Assembly (NCBI RefSeq): GCF_017562075.2
Contig: NC_054084.1
Coordinates: 18,040,889-18,104,888, forward strand
Length of the DNA: 64,000 nt
Source: Anopheles merus
Taxonomy: Eukaryota; Arthropoda; Insecta; Diptera; Culicidae
Direction of reading: 5' to 3'
Every line of letters starts with the position of its first letter. Position 1 is the first letter of the stretch. A program made the position numbers and the translations under genes. A model generated the notes under the pieces. It was not told where the DNA came from. It worked only from the letters and a program-made list of their open reading frames with translations, and ran no database searches. Of the stretch, positions 24,308-36,891 are shown in pieces.

Positions 24308-24330
24308 ATAACAGAAATAAATAAATGAAA

Positions 24331-24508
24331 CACTTAACAACATGCCCGTCATGGATTCAAGCCCCAAATAGACCGTGCCGCCATACGTAGGACTGACTAT
24401 CCTGCTATGGGGGGAAATCAATAAGTCACTGAAAGCCAACCCCACAAGTGTGTTGGCAGGCCTTGACCGGTATCGGTTGTTGAGCCAAAGAAGAAGAAGA
24501 AGAAGAAA
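24331..24508 (+). mobile_element. tRNA-like SINE, 5'-truncated, with (GAA) tail
   Basis: Similarity to the full copies at 40.7 and 54.5 kb begins at CTTAACAACATGCCCGTC. It covers the B box (GGATTCAAGCC), the block GACCGTGCCGCCATACGTAGG, the block AAGTCACTGAAAGCCAA, and the end GAGCCAAAGAAGAAGAAGAA. The A box is missing, so this copy lacks a complete internal pol III promoter. Confidence 0.85.
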
Positions 24509-24779
24509 TAAATGAAAGAAATCACATGAAAGAGTGGAAAACTCGAAGAAACACAAAACAAGAAATCATTCTACATAAAAAAAGAATGAAATGAAAATAT
24601 TTTTTTATTATTTCATCTTCGTTCAGAACAACTCTTAGGTGTTTTACTTTTCTTCAGTACATTCTTAGGAAATGAAAACAATGACTCTAGAAACGACGCC
24701 AGTTTACTGAACCCAAAATAAAATTGGTAAGGATGATCACTAAGTTTCCCACATCTCTAACGAACCGTGTGGAGTTAAA

Positions 24780-26300
24780 CTCTTCTTTTAATTTTCAATA
24801 AGCACTCGGTTTGCCGAACAGGTGAAGGTAGTCGCTACGCTTCGCTCCTCGCTTAACTCGATCGATCTTCCCAATTTATCTACCGATACACGCCGATCAC
24901 GATCAGAGAAGCGTTAGTGCCACGGTGCACCCTCGGTGCTCGTTCGCACCGGCCTGCGCTGTGTGCTAATCATTTTTCACCGGAAATTTACAGAGCGGAA
25001 ATTCGCGCAACATTTGCCGGTTGAGATTTCGTCGATAGATTCGCCGTTTTTGCTGCAGCAGCAAGCGCTGATCGGTGTAAAGGAAAACCCAAAGCGACGT
25101 ACCGGGCAGCTTGGAAGAAGTGAGACACACACACACGCACGGTCGCTAAACCGCAGCTAGAAATCGATGAAAGTCTTGGAACGAAATGAGATGAGGCTGG
25201 AGGGGTAATGAACGGTGTAGTGTTTAATGAGGTTTGGGAGGAAATGTAGAGCGCTCAAACGTGCCCGCCTAATTCATCATGTTCGGTGAGATGGCAGAAC
25301 ATTACACATGCACATTGCGGGAATGGCGCTTGATTATGTCACCTGTGATCAGCATTTCACCCCCGGGCAAAACGACGATCGGTCGCTCGGGCGTGTATTA
25401 GAGAGCCAACGGGCACAGCAGGAGCTCGAAAGTGGCTCGACGTCGTCTCGGTATAGCTTGGGAGTTCCAACGGATGGACCGGCATGAGATCCATAGGCAG
25501 CTTAAATTGAAGGGAAAATTAGCTTTCGACTCGAGCTTCGCCTCAATTTCCAAACGCCGGCTGCAGGGAATTGAATTTCGGAACAGCCCCAATGCGATTC
25601 GGGTCAAGGCTGAACATCTCGACGATCTCTGGCTGAACGGGCCACGGTTCGATCCACCGCTCCACGGAGGGGGAGCGAAAAACGGTCAAATCGAAACCAC
25701 TTGCGAACGGGGTGGATCAGTGTGACCGCGTTGGGAAATCTGTTATTTGGACGTGCGCACCGAAGGCAGAGATTTGATCACAGGAAACGTGTGCTTTTCG
25801 TATGTGCACTGTTGTCTTCGTCGTCTGAGGGGGCTAAGAAGAGAAATCTGATGGCGTTGGTGATGGCGTTGGTATTTTCTGTACTTTTCCTTTTTGCTGC
25901 AACTGCGGAAAACGGAAACTGCATACGAAATGGCGACAGCCACGTATGAGTGGACATGGCTGTGTGTGTGTGTTGGTTAGGCTGTAGAAGCTGTTGCCTT
26001 GTGTGGAAGACCGGCGTGACCTTGCAGGATTTTAATTGCTGTTGTGGTCGCTTCATGCGCCCAAGGATGGCGCGTGTAGGAGGATGTTGTTTATGTTTGC
26101 TGATGGTTTTTGTTTTGCTTCTGTTTCGGCGGAAAGAAAACTTGAAAACCTACGACGACGCATTGAGGAAAACAAAAAGAATAACAAATGTGACAGATAT
26201 AAACGAACAAGGACTGCACTTGAGCAGTGTCCTTCTTTCAATGATAGTGAGCTGGAGGCTCATGGTGTTTTTGCTGTGACATATTCATCAGTAGATGACG
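24780..26300. other. Higher-GC island without a recognised gene
   Basis: About 1.5 kb with higher GC than the flanks and many short frames on both strands, none with a recognisable domain. Sequence near 24880-25150 has leader-like texture. From 26300 to 27590 the DNA is AT-rich and nothing is recognised. Confidence 0.3.
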
Positions 26301-27591
26301 TATTTTAGAGAACTTTTAATACAATGTTACAGTTTTGAACCAACCATATTAATGCTTCTCTTAGGGTGGACAAAACAGTCTCTACATGAAATGCTTGTGG
26401 TAGCGATAGTCATATCTATTTGATTTCAATATCTATTTGAACAGAATAATCGATCGAACATACGCTGATGCTCTTATAAATTGGAAAAGATCCTAATTCT
26501 ACTCAGATCATTCCTTATAGTGATAACAATCACTATTATTCACGATTCACGATCTTGGGATCTCCGTAAGTAGGAAATACCATTGAAACAACTGCTGTCT
26601 GATTTGTGTGTACGCTATAAGATCGCTATATTTACCCGTTCCGACTGTTCTGGAGCTAGTCTATAGAAAATGCATCCTTACCTTTGTCATTATTCCACAA
26701 AGTTGCTCTGGTCACTAACGCTGTTCTTGTTGTTGTCAATATGTTTCTTGTTTTAGGCTTGAATGTCCTCATTTTTCAATGTTTCTTTCGTGTCAGCTAA
26801 AGCAACTTCCCTTAGTGTAGACTAGCTTATAGCCTCAATAATGTTATCACAAGTACTACGAGCTGGTTTTTTCTTGTACAAACAAATCAAAATCTTTGCT
26901 CTCTATTAGGGTTTTGACGATGTTGATACTACTAATATTAAGTCTGAATGCGGCTCGTTTGCGTTATGAAGCAGACAAGACTTTTTTGGTTTTAAAAAAT
27001 ATTTGAAATTTCATGTTTATATGAGTATTTATTGTTTCCTTGTAAGGTACATTTAGAATTCCCAAAAGCTCTCTTTTTGTCAGACTCAAATTATAAAAAC
27101 CAAAATCAAAATGCCTAGAAAGCAATCAGGACCTTGACTATCCATATTCGAATTAAAATACGTTAAATCAGTTATGTTTTTGCTTCTAGTTGTCTACTCA
27201 CTTAGCGTAGAATGTCATTATTTATGGAATATTAAACACAAATATTAACAAATATTAATATTGCTGGTATCAGTGTATAATAGAAAATACATTGCACCGT
27301 AATGCTATTGGATGTTTTCTTATAGGATATATTGAAAACAGAACTTAATTTCCATGTACAAATCGTAAAACCCATGCTAACAAGTGCAACGCCATCCGCT
27401 ATTTGTTCTTTCCCGCTGTTCTATGTAACCCAACATTGTTTCGTTTGATCGTACCGGTGAATGTACCACCCAACCCTTGAAGCAGAAAATCAATTCAAAA
27501 CGCAACACATCTCACTGAATAAATAATAATAAAAAAACGAAAGCAGAAGAAAAACAAATGCCACATATAAAAAAACAGTAAAGCTTCGAAA

Positions 27592-27696
27592 ATGGCAGAC
27601 CAACTAGCGTTAGCTAACTTGAAAGCCAACGATGCTAGCGTCTATATTTCCGAAACCAAAATTCCTCGCATGGCTGCCGAGGAGCATCTAAGCTAA
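27592..27696 (+). CDS. Small ORF, 34 aa (speculative)
   Basis: The ATG has good context (CGAAAATGG) and opens 34 codons beginning MADQLALANLKAND and ending AAEEHLS. Its stop codon TAA overlaps the ATG of a second small frame (27695) in the arrangement TAATG. The composition is unlike the AT-rich DNA just upstream. I do not recognise the peptide; it may be a chance frame, a leader ORF or a genuine small peptide gene. Confidence 0.15.
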   Translation: MADQLALANLKANDASVYISETKIPRMAAEEHLS

Positions 27697-27823
27697 TGTT
27701 GGCTGTGCTGAATATTGGCGCTATGTGTAGTCGCCGCAAGAACGGTTTGTGCCGGCAACAGCAGCAGGGCAATTCTATTGTTTCTAGCCGGCGTAGCAAC
27801 GCGCCGCTTAAATCCGATTAGCG
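27695..27823 (+). CDS. Small ORF, 42 aa, overlapping the preceding stop (speculative)
   Basis: Starts at the ATG that shares bases with the stop of the frame at 27592-27696 and runs MLAVLNIGAMCSRRKNGLCR onward to a TAG. It is basic and Gln/Ser-rich with no signal or membrane segment. Not recognised; low confidence that it is translated. Confidence 0.12.
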
Positions 27824-27829
27824 CAATCA

Positions 27830-28663
27830 GAATCATCGAAACGGCCAGCTCGTCGGTTAGTTCACAGATTTGTTTTATGCATTCTGAACGCACCCAACCG
27901 CGATACGTTCGTGATGTTTAATCGAAAAAAGCTCCTTCAATCCGGCGTACTTCCTCCCTTCTTCGTCGGTTTCTGTCCAACATCGACAAAAAAGGGCCGG
28001 TCTAGCGATTCCATTCCAGCGACTCATCAAAAGCATAAAATTTAGTGCAATAATAATTTGTGCTTCATCATCACCCGCCGGGGGCCCCCGGGAGAGGGGT
28101 GAGGTTAGGGTTGGTTGGGTTTTGGGGGTGGTGAAGCGGTGGAGCATGGTATGGCACACACAAAACACACCGTACAAACGCCGTGAAGAAGGTGCACCGA
28201 TCAGTACAGTCACCCTTTCTTTCTCGCTCGCTCTCTCGTCCATTTCTTACGATCGTCGAGATGCTTCAAAGACACGACATGAAGAGCCCCCCTCTACCTA
28301 CCAATGCGTATGTATTGCATGTGTAAGAGCGAAAGTTGAGCGGCTTTACTGCTCAGCGTTATATGCCAATGTGGACAACCCTCCCCCTTCCTTTCCTTTT
28401 ACCACCGAGGAGGCGATCGGATTATTGGTTCAGTGCACCGGGCGGATGGTGCAAACTTTTCTTCGCTCACAGCTGTTCGCTCCACATGAAACCTCCTTCC
28501 CTTCCCTCCCTCTCTCTATAGCTCACGGACCAACCAACACGAGACCCGAAGTGGGGATTTCCCCGGCGCCCGAAAACGCTCCGCTTTTCCGACTCTCTAG
28601 GCGCGATCGGTTTCGTTGAGCGCCCCTTCTTCTTTGGTACCGAGAAGCCCCGGCCGAGCGTTG
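27830..28663 (+). promoter_or_regulatory. 5' flank of the repetitive cuticle-type gene
   Basis: About 0.8 kb of higher-GC DNA directly upstream of the TATA box at 28664, with GC-rich blocks near 28080 and CT-rich tracts near 28225 and 28500. Frames present show no protein signature. It presumably carries the proximal control region of the gene, but no specific factor site is claimed. Confidence 0.4.
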
Positions 28664-28700
28664 TATATATACCGGTGCGTGCGGGCTTTTCAAATCAGTA
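28664..28700 (+). promoter_or_regulatory. Core promoter: TATA box and TCAGT initiator
   Basis: TATATATA at 28664-28671 lies about 31-33 bases before the arthropod initiator TCAGTA at 28695-28700, the standard spacing. The predicted start is the A at about 28697, giving a 45-base leader before the ATG at 28742. Strong TATA/initiator promoters are typical of highly regulated structural genes such as cuticle genes. Confidence 0.85.
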
Positions 28701-28741
28701 CCTACTTCGGTCTCGCTTGTTCTATACACTTTTTGCTCACA

Positions 28742-30304
28742 ATGCGAATGGTATGTGTGTTTTAGTTACATTTACTTGGGGCAGTGAAAAGCTTGGTTTG
28801 AAGCATCAAACCAAGATCGGCAAAACCAGTTCAGTGACAATAACCAGAAATACAAAAAAATGGATACGAAAAGCAATAAACGCAAACGGATTAAGTGCAC
28901 AGTGCTCACAGAGATCCTCAGAGAAGGAAAAATAGTACATCCTGAAGGCTATTGGAGCCTACGTGGAAGTTAAATTGAAGTGATCCTCGCGGATTGTGTC
29001 GAAATTCACCAAAAAAAATTGTTCTTTGTAAAAATCTAGAGCAGAAGAATTACCAAAAACATGTTTGCTTTTCGTACTCCAAACTGTGCGAATCTTTCGA
29101 AGTGTTTTCCAAACATATCCCAAAAACTTTTGAACTATCAGCTCCAAACGTGATGCTCACTGAAGTGGTTTTGTGATCTGTTTTTTTTGCGGGGAATCCT
29201 CCAACCAAACCATTCCAGGATGTCATCTGACCGTCTGATGCTCACGCTCCTCTTCTCCGTCTTTACTTGCAGATCATAGTTCCTTGTTGTCTTGCCCTAT
29301 TTGTGGCACTGGTCACATGCGAGGGTGACGTGAAAGCGGACTCGAAGGCGGAGGAAACCCAAGTAGAGGCGAAGGAATCGCAGAACCTGGAGAAGCGCGG
29401 CCTGCACTCCTCCTTTGGCGATTTCGGCCATGACTTCGGTGGACACGATGAGCATCACCATCACCACGAGCACATCAAGACGGTGACGATTGAGAAGAAG
29501 ATCCCGGTGCCGTACACCGTCGAGAAGCACGTCCCGTACACGGTCGAGAAGAAGGTGCCGTACGAGGTGAAGGTCCCGATCCCGCAGCCCTACATCGTCG
29601 AGAAGAAGGTGCCGGTGCACTACAAGGAAGTGGTGAAATACCCAGTCCACGTCCCGGCTCCGTACACCGTCGAGAAGAAGGTGCCGTACGAGGTGAAGTA
29701 CCCGGTCGACAAGCCGTACGAGGTGAAGGTGCATGTCCCGCAGCCCTACACCGTCGAGAAGAAGGTCCCGTACGAGGTGAAGGTGCCGGTCCCGGTCCCG
29801 TACACCGTCGAGAAGAAGGTCCCGTACGAGGTGAAGGTTGAGGTGCCCGTCCCCAAGCCGTACACCGTCATCAAGAAGGTGCCGTACGAGGTGAAGGTCC
29901 CGGTCGACAAGCCGTACAAGGTGGAAGTCCCGAAACCGTACCCGGTGGAGGTCCCGAAACCCTACCCAGTTGTCGTGGAGAAGAAGGTCCCGTACGAGGT
30001 GAAGGTTCCGGTCGACAAGCCCTACAAGGTGGAGGTGCCCAAGCCGTACAAGGTGGAAGTTAAGGTGCCGTACCCAGCCCCGTACACCGTCGAGAAGAAG
30101 GTCCCGTACACCGTGGAGAAGCCGATCCCGTACGAGGTGAAGGTCCCGATCGACAAGCCGTACCCGGTGTACAAGGAAGTTAAGGTGCCGGTCGAGAAGG
30201 AGGTCCCGTACCCGGTGAAGGTCCCGTATCACGTACCAGTCCATGTTCACAAAGAAGAACACCATGATCATTCGTATGAACACCACGAACACGATCTGCA
30301 CTAA
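28742..30304 (+). CDS. Secreted Val-Pro-Tyr-Lys repeat protein, putative cuticular protein (Vajk-like), 346 aa
   Basis: Coding exons are 28742-28750 (ATG CGA ATG, donor GTATGT) and 29273-30304 (acceptor TTACTTGCAG), joined in phase 0. The protein begins MRMIIVPCCLALFVALVTC, a good signal peptide with likely cleavage near residue 19-21. A charged linker follows, with a dibasic Lys-Arg at 44-45, then a His-rich patch (61-70). Residues about 74-325 are tandem variants of VPYTVEKKVPYEVKVPV, alternating with DKPYKVEVPKPY, and the end is His-rich again (HKEEHHDHSYEHHEHDLH). The tiny first exon that interrupts the signal peptide is a common design of insect cuticle genes. Such Val/Pro/Tyr/Lys repeats occur in extracellular matrix and cuticle proteins, and the pattern recalls the Drosophila Vajk proteins; that name is from memory. 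Codons in the repeats are strongly GC-ending, which creates a long mirror frame on the other strand. Gene structure is firm; function is inferred. Confidence 0.88.
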
Positions 30305-31285
30305 ATCCTGAGCTGTATCCTGTATCCCCCTTACAACAAAGTACCCCCCTCCCCACTTGTTATTCTAGTTAGTTGTTGATCATTTCAGTATGCAGCAGGT
30401 GGACGCGCTACAGCAACCAAAAGCGCTGAATGTTCCTGTCGTCCACCGGGGCTGTCATATGGGAAAGGAAAACCAACCGCCTCTGTGTGTGTGTGCGTTT
30501 CGCCTCATAATACCTAAGACCGAGCTGTACATGTAGATGTTTATTTCATAATGTTTTTCATCCATCCACCATACCATACCACAACTCACCTCAAAACACC
30601 TCAGACATCACACTCCGGTGGAGTTGTGCGACCCCAAAAAGAACAAACACAACGAAGCCGCTCATTTTACATTTTACGATCGACCGTTTTGCGGGATCGC
30701 GAGTTTTGCTGCAACGGGGTCAGCAGGAGCCACAGGGAAAGGATTGATGCCCTCTTGCCACCCTCCATTCGGATGTGTTCCATCAGCGCTGATGATCCCA
30801 GCTACTGTTCTGAGGATAAATCTCGCCGGCTCATCCGTGTGGGGGGAAGTTGGTTTGATCCTTCCCCTGTTTGAGCTTCCCGATGCTCCCCAAGGCACGC
30901 TCCCGGGAAGAGATTGTTTCCCCAAATGAGTTTTTGTTTTACCAAAGCGAATGAATTTAGTTTTGCGCTGTTTGTTTTTCGTTTTTGCTTGTTCGAGATC
31001 AACCGGTTGGATAATTGATTTCAAGTTTTTGTTTGTTTTATACTAGCTTTGAGCTTTTTAGTTGTTTGTTAAATGATGTTTTATACCAAAAAGGAAAATC
31101 GCCCCAGAACCAACAGTTTCACAGGAAAAAATAACCCTGATATAAAAATACGGGAGGATAATGGAAAAAAAACGCCAGCCAGATCCAAGTTGAGAGATAA
31201 AGATGCTATAGAGACCAGGAGCAAAAAACCCGAACTCAAGCGAAACCGAGTGTTATCGATCGATGTGATATGTTTGAAATAAAAA
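30305..31285 (+). other. Possible 3' UTR of the cuticle-type gene
   Basis: No AATAAA occurs soon after the stop at 30304; the first clear one is at 31278-31283. If that is used the 3' UTR is nearly 1 kb, long for a cuticle gene, so an earlier non-canonical signal is also possible. The stretch holds GC-rich and A-rich parts and no recognised exon. Confidence 0.3.
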
Positions 31286-34200
31286 CAAAATGTTGAAAAA
31301 GAAATAACAAAGCTGGGTTATTATTTGTAAGTAAAAAAACGAACCAGCAAATGAAAGTGAGAAAAAGAAATGTGAAAGAAAACAAAACAAATGAAAAAGA
31401 AAGTCAACATAACATTAGCAATGCATAGCAATCAAAAGACAAACAAAACAAAACAAAACCAAACAAAAATCAACGCAGGCACTTCCTTCATCTTCGACTG
31501 ATTGTAATTGCATTTGATTGGCTTAATGCGGAAGACGATCAGTAGCGATCGATGACCGTGGTTGGGTGTGGTAATAATAATAATAGAGATGGCAAACCGA
31601 AGCAGTCTGACACCGAAACAGCAATCTTTACAAATTTCAGCTGATTTGCAACACAATCAAAGCCCAAATGGAGCTTCACTTTCGTAAGAGATGAAAGAAA
31701 AACAGGCTTCACGCTTTAATTTTTTTTCCACCCCTACCTCTACCCCTTTTGTGTATGGAAATGGCACCAAAAGGAGATCGAACCAGATCGAGCGATGTGT
31801 TTGAATGTGTGTATAGGCATTACAAAAATAAAGGCCCCCGTTTGTTATGTAATCCCTACCGTAAACATAATGGGGCGCATGGCGCGAAACGTCCGCCGCG
31901 ATCGACCTACTGAACGATACACACACACACACTTGGCGTCTGCAGTGCGGTGAATGAACCCACAGTGTAGATGCAGCAGGAAGCAGGTTTAAGCACCGAC
32001 CATCGAGTGCACTTACACGGTGCAGCATCTTGCACGAGTGGCTTAAGCCTCTACGGCACAAGCACCAAAGGAAAGGGACGTTTAGCACTTCATGCACACG
32101 CTTTCGGTACTTGCTTGCTCTGCAGAGCGATGCAGTGGGGGTGGGTGCAGTGACTGGAATGATGACGATGGTGGCGATGATAATAATAAATAAAAGAAAC
32201 AATAAAGGAAGGTAGCAACCGCCTCAGCTGCAGCGTCTAACGGGCTAGCTCCAAGGGCGGTGGAGAAAGAGGGCAAAGAAAGCGCCTACTTATGCTGTAA
32301 CCGTGTGTGCACACGCGACCAGTGTGCACACGCGATCACCACCTCCACGGATCGGTCGTGTCCACTATGCTCAAGTGAAATGAGGGGAAAACACAGCCAA
32401 AACAAAGCACGATCATATTAGCGGCCCGGCGGGCCTACGTACGCTACATTTGGAGCGGCTGTACGATTACGCGTTTTGCTGAGCTTTCCGTGCGCGTGGC
32501 GAGCTTTTGCTTGCGATGCTGGCAAGCGTACAGCGACGATGGTGGGCGGTTGTGGGTGTTGTAAGCCGTAGCGGGGGGCTGTGTGTGGATTATGGTATGC
32601 TTACTTTGTTCGTGAAGATGCTTGCTGCCCTGCCGTGCCTCACCGTGCACAACGTTCGTCGGCCGGTTGGAGCAACCGCTGTGGAGTGTAGCTAATTACA
32701 CATTTCTCACATAACAGAGCGTCTGTCGCTGTAATCCGCAAACACGGCGATGCTTCGTGTTTTTTTGTCTGTGGATGGTTTTGTTCGGATCGCACCAATT
32801 TAGTTACTTTTCACCGAATGTTATGCATTTTTTAAGGGTTTCTTTGTGCCGTCCTCGTCTGGGAGGGTGTATGTGGTGAGTTGGTGGAATTGAATCAATT
32901 AGGCTGGTTTGCTTTTCACTTAATTATGATGTCTTTGTGTACGATGGATTGCTTATTTCCTCTATGTTTATTGAATTAAAAAGTTTGTTGGGATCTTAGT
33001 ACATTGCTACGTTATGTTAGTTGAGTTTGCTCGATACTGATTTTTACTAACAGTTGGTTTGTCAGTGTTATGACAAAATAAGACGATCAAAAAATTATGA
33101 AACCTTAAACGGCAAACAAATGGCTGTGGTGGAATGTATATTGTTACTTTTTTTATTTCTTTTTTGTACAAAAATGCTTTGAAAATCGCTTCCAGCTATA
33201 TCAAATAATTTTAAGGACATATTTTAAGTACATAAGGATCACATTTCAATAAACAAATTTTGATTAACAATTGAACTTGTACATAAATAATTATGAAGAA
33301 AAGTAAGAATAGTAAATGTGAACAAATCGGTTAAATGAAAGATTCAACGCAATATATCCCAGCCAATATCTAGAAAAAGCCTATCAAGCAAGATTTGCAT
33401 GTATCGTTCAAAGAATCCACTTCAAAACCCTTCAGAGGATCTATGATGTATTACAGTTCAGGCTTAGGATTGTATTATACACTTACATAGACGTAAATAT
33501 GCAACTGATGATGCTTGACAATCGTTAGAAAATGGTAAATGCTGTTAAATGTATAAATGCTAAATTTCCGACTGTGGCTTTAGTGTTTTACTTTTTGACA
33601 TTAAACGGCTGGAAGATTCTAAGGGTTTCTATCCATGGTGCTGTAAAAATGAATATATCAGTTTTCAATGATTGAATACCCCAGTGTAGGAGGATAGAAG
33701 ACATTAATTTATTGTTGTATTTCATCATGGTAGAATACCCCAATGTAGATCAAAGTATCGTCTTGATCTATTACGATCAAAACGTTGTTACGAGGAGTGT
33801 AAAAAACCATATAAAAATGAACCAATGAAGGAGGCTAACGGAACGTAGGAACGAACGTACTAAAGAACAAATCTTCTAGTCGCTAATGTATTTTTGTAAA
33901 GACTTATAGCCTATTGAGGCAGATGCCTTGATTTCCTGAATTATCTGAATTGGGCGATGTTAAAAGATAGAGAATATGATTACCATATGTAGGAGGATAT
34001 GTTATTGTAAAGGCATTGAAATCAATACGGATTGGACAATCTGTTCTAGCTTGTGCAAGCTTGTGCAATTCAGAGGAGGATACTGAGATCTTAGAGCTTG
34101 GTAATCGTTTTTCATTTTGAATGTTTAAATCATTTTGGACCAGTTTCCTTTAAAATATTAATAATATCATATTGTTTAAGAATGTATTTCAACTTCTACT

Positions 34201-34540
34201 TTTAGCAGGAAATCATCTTATTTATTTATATGCCGCTTTACGATTATAGTGCTCATTGTTCTTTTTATTTTGATTATATCTTAATATGGCCCAATGGCTG
34301 TTGCTGCCCCAGCCATCTTAGTGCTCGTTACGAAAATAATAATGTAAATTTATCATAAAGCAATAATCAACACTAAAGCGAAGTGTTTAACATAAAAATA
34401 AAGAGTTAATACCAAACACACATCAAAATACCCAAAATTTATGAAATTAGGTGATTCCTAATGAATTTTATCGAGCTAATAAAAATAATTCCACACCTTG
34501 CGATCCATTCCGGCCCGCTCAAGACCCTTCAAATCATCAT
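31286..34540. other. Gene-less stretch: one higher-GC island, then AT-rich DNA
   Basis: A higher-GC part up to about 32700 includes CA/GT runs and a direct repeat at 32305-32335. From 32700 to 34540 the DNA is AT-rich, with a partly repeated GAATACCCCARTGTAG word (33674 and 33733). No exon or RNA gene was recognised. Confidence 0.4.
32305..32335. repeat. Two copies of a 14-bp word, GTGTGCACACGCGA
   Basis: Exact copies at 32305-32318 and 32322-32335, 17 bases apart. Each contains the palindrome GTGTGCACAC. The arrangement is compatible with paired factor sites, but no factor is assigned. Confidence 0.7.
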
Positions 34541-34559
34541 TCATCAAGAGCGTTGTGTT

Positions 34560-36480
34560 ATTTTTTTCATCGTTAGGATGTAACATTTTTTACGCGCACT
34601 AAACTGACACACGAACATGAAAAAGGTGGAAACATGAGCGTTGACTCGCCGTAAAAACATGGAAAACTCTCGTGGCAACAAAAAATAGGACCGAACGTAC
34701 GGTTTTGCAGTATGCACACGCGTGTGTGTGTTTCCCAATGCAGCAGAAAAAGGCGAGCAGGGCAAACAAACGGTAGCCGCAATGTACTTTTCACGGATGG
34801 CTGAAAGGGGGACGGGTTTGTCACCAAGTCTGCAAGTTTCGGCAGACCCTGCCGGTTTCGGTTCCGCCCGAGAAGCTGGGCACACCCGCCACGGCACACG
34901 CCCTTCGAGTGTAAGGCGTTTATCGCTGCTGTCGAGATCGGGCGAGCAGTTTGGGCCGATCGTGCGGCTCTTCAAAACTCCTGTACCTGCAACTGCATTC
35001 GGACACCATTAAACAAAATTATCCCTGGCGTCCCTCTGATTGCCAAAGAAGAAAAAAAAGGACATTCGTAGCTGCACTGAAAATAAAAAAGGGACACGAT
35101 AAGAACAAAAGTTACATCAAAGCGTGTCTCCGCATCCGCCCGGTGGCTCGTGGCTCGAATGGCAGGTGTGTCTGAAAAGCCGGTGGTCCAAGTCCCTTTC
35201 CTTCTCATCATCATCATCATCTTTTTCATCAACGGCAACAGAACGAAAACCGTTCCGGGACAATTCTTACGGTTTATTCGGGCGTAATGAAGAGGTTGAT
35301 GGTTGAGCTTACTCCGCAAAGTCAGAAGTCAAAAGTCTTTTTGCGAAAAAGAGCAAACGTGAGCGTGAGTGACGGGAGGCGCTTAAGTGTTTAGGACACA
35401 ATTTTCCCACCCAAAAACCGCCTTTTCCTCCGACACCGACGGCTTGATAGCGATGATGAGTCTCTCTTCATCTCTCTTTCTCTGTTGGTTTTAATTCAGC
35501 ATTATCTCGATCAGGTAAGGTGTCGATTGTGGGCAGAGTAGGCAGAAAAGGGCACAACATTTCCACAGGATTTGGCCTCTCGTTCCGACACCGAAAATCT
35601 CATTATAATTGAGCGCAAATCCCATGTCAAGTCGAGTTTTCCACAATCGAAGCCCATCCATTACGCGTTCTACTACCCATCCACCGACCAACGGGAAATG
35701 ATCGGTTTTTCTTCCATTATCAAATGGTACCATCGCCTATAAAAGCCATCCTCATCCATTCCAGGCTCTATTCCACTGCCATTAGTAATTTTCCCAAACG
35801 ATTTTCCCATCCCCTGGATTGTCTGACTGTGTGTATGTGTGAGTCTCTGTGTGTCTGTGGATTTCCAATTACGGCCGGAAAAGTCAACCATTTTCCCAGT
35901 TTTCGGTAACCATCTTCACTCGCATTGCGGAAAGCGACCGTGGGCCCGAAACCGAAGCGACTCGGCACACGCTTTGCGCGCCGTCGACCAAGTCAACCAT
36001 TGCAGCAATTCAGGCGCTTTTGCATGGTGAATCGTGCGGGGGATCAGGCGGGTGGTGGTGCCGTTTCATCATGCGCAGGACACGGCCACTGCCAACCGCC
36101 ACCCAATGCGGCTGCTGCGGCATAATGGAAATTCAATTATATTTCCAACATTTTCATTCATTTCGGTTTGCGTTATCTGTCTGTTGGCAGGATTTTCAAT
36201 TAAACCGTGCTGAAACCGTTTTCTCACCCATGCTTTGCTGCGTTCGTTCATTGCGCTCGGGTGGAGGAGTTTCGTCTGCGTGTTTGGTTCGTTGGTGGAA
36301 TTATTTTCCATCAGCCTCTGGTCGGAGGGTTGGTGGTAGATGCGCGCTTTGTGCCGCTTTCTGCTCGGCACAATGAAATGGTTTCATCTTCATGGGAGAA
36401 CGGGTGTGCGCATCAGTGCTGGTGCTGGTAGCGGTGACACCGTGGTCGGATTATGTATTGAAGGGTGCCGGTAATCGGTT
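34560..36480. other. Higher-GC island without a recognised gene
   Basis: About 1.9 kb of mixed composition with many short frames on both strands and a (CAT)n patch near 35207. None has protein-family features. From 36480 to 36890 the DNA is AT-rich. Confidence 0.3.
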
Positions 36481-36891
36481 TCACACACACACACACATAC
36501 TCACAGTACTCTGATTGCGGTGGTATTTTCGTAGAATGGTGCTTTGTTTAGGTGGTGCGATTTATTTAAAATGCTTGCTATTAATGGGTGTTAGCGATCG
36601 AATTAAACTGAGTAATCATTTATGTACATAGAATTAGGTATGTTTTAAAATTAATATAAATGATCGTAATTCTTTCATGCACTCATGAGCCTTTGAAACA
36701 ATTCTGGGAGCTACTTAGCTAATATTCTTTACGCTCTTTTTAGTTATGTTTGTTGAGAATTCGTAAGGCTTTTGATTTCACAAATAACTAATGTTGCGTG
36801 CAAAAGTACAAGAACTCATAAAATCGGCTCAAAGTCTTTATAAAAAAGAAATGTTGAAATTAAATATGGCGAAACTTTACTGTCAAAATTT

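Noticed and set aside
29297..30301. 334-codon reading frame opposite the repetitive protein gene
   Set aside because: It mirrors the biased codons of the sense repeats (Leu/Arg/Asp/His-rich). The sense strand has promoter, signal peptide and splice signals; this one has none.
35040..35060. GCCAAAGAAGAAA, similar to the SINE tail
   Set aside because: No SINE body precedes it; most likely coincidence.
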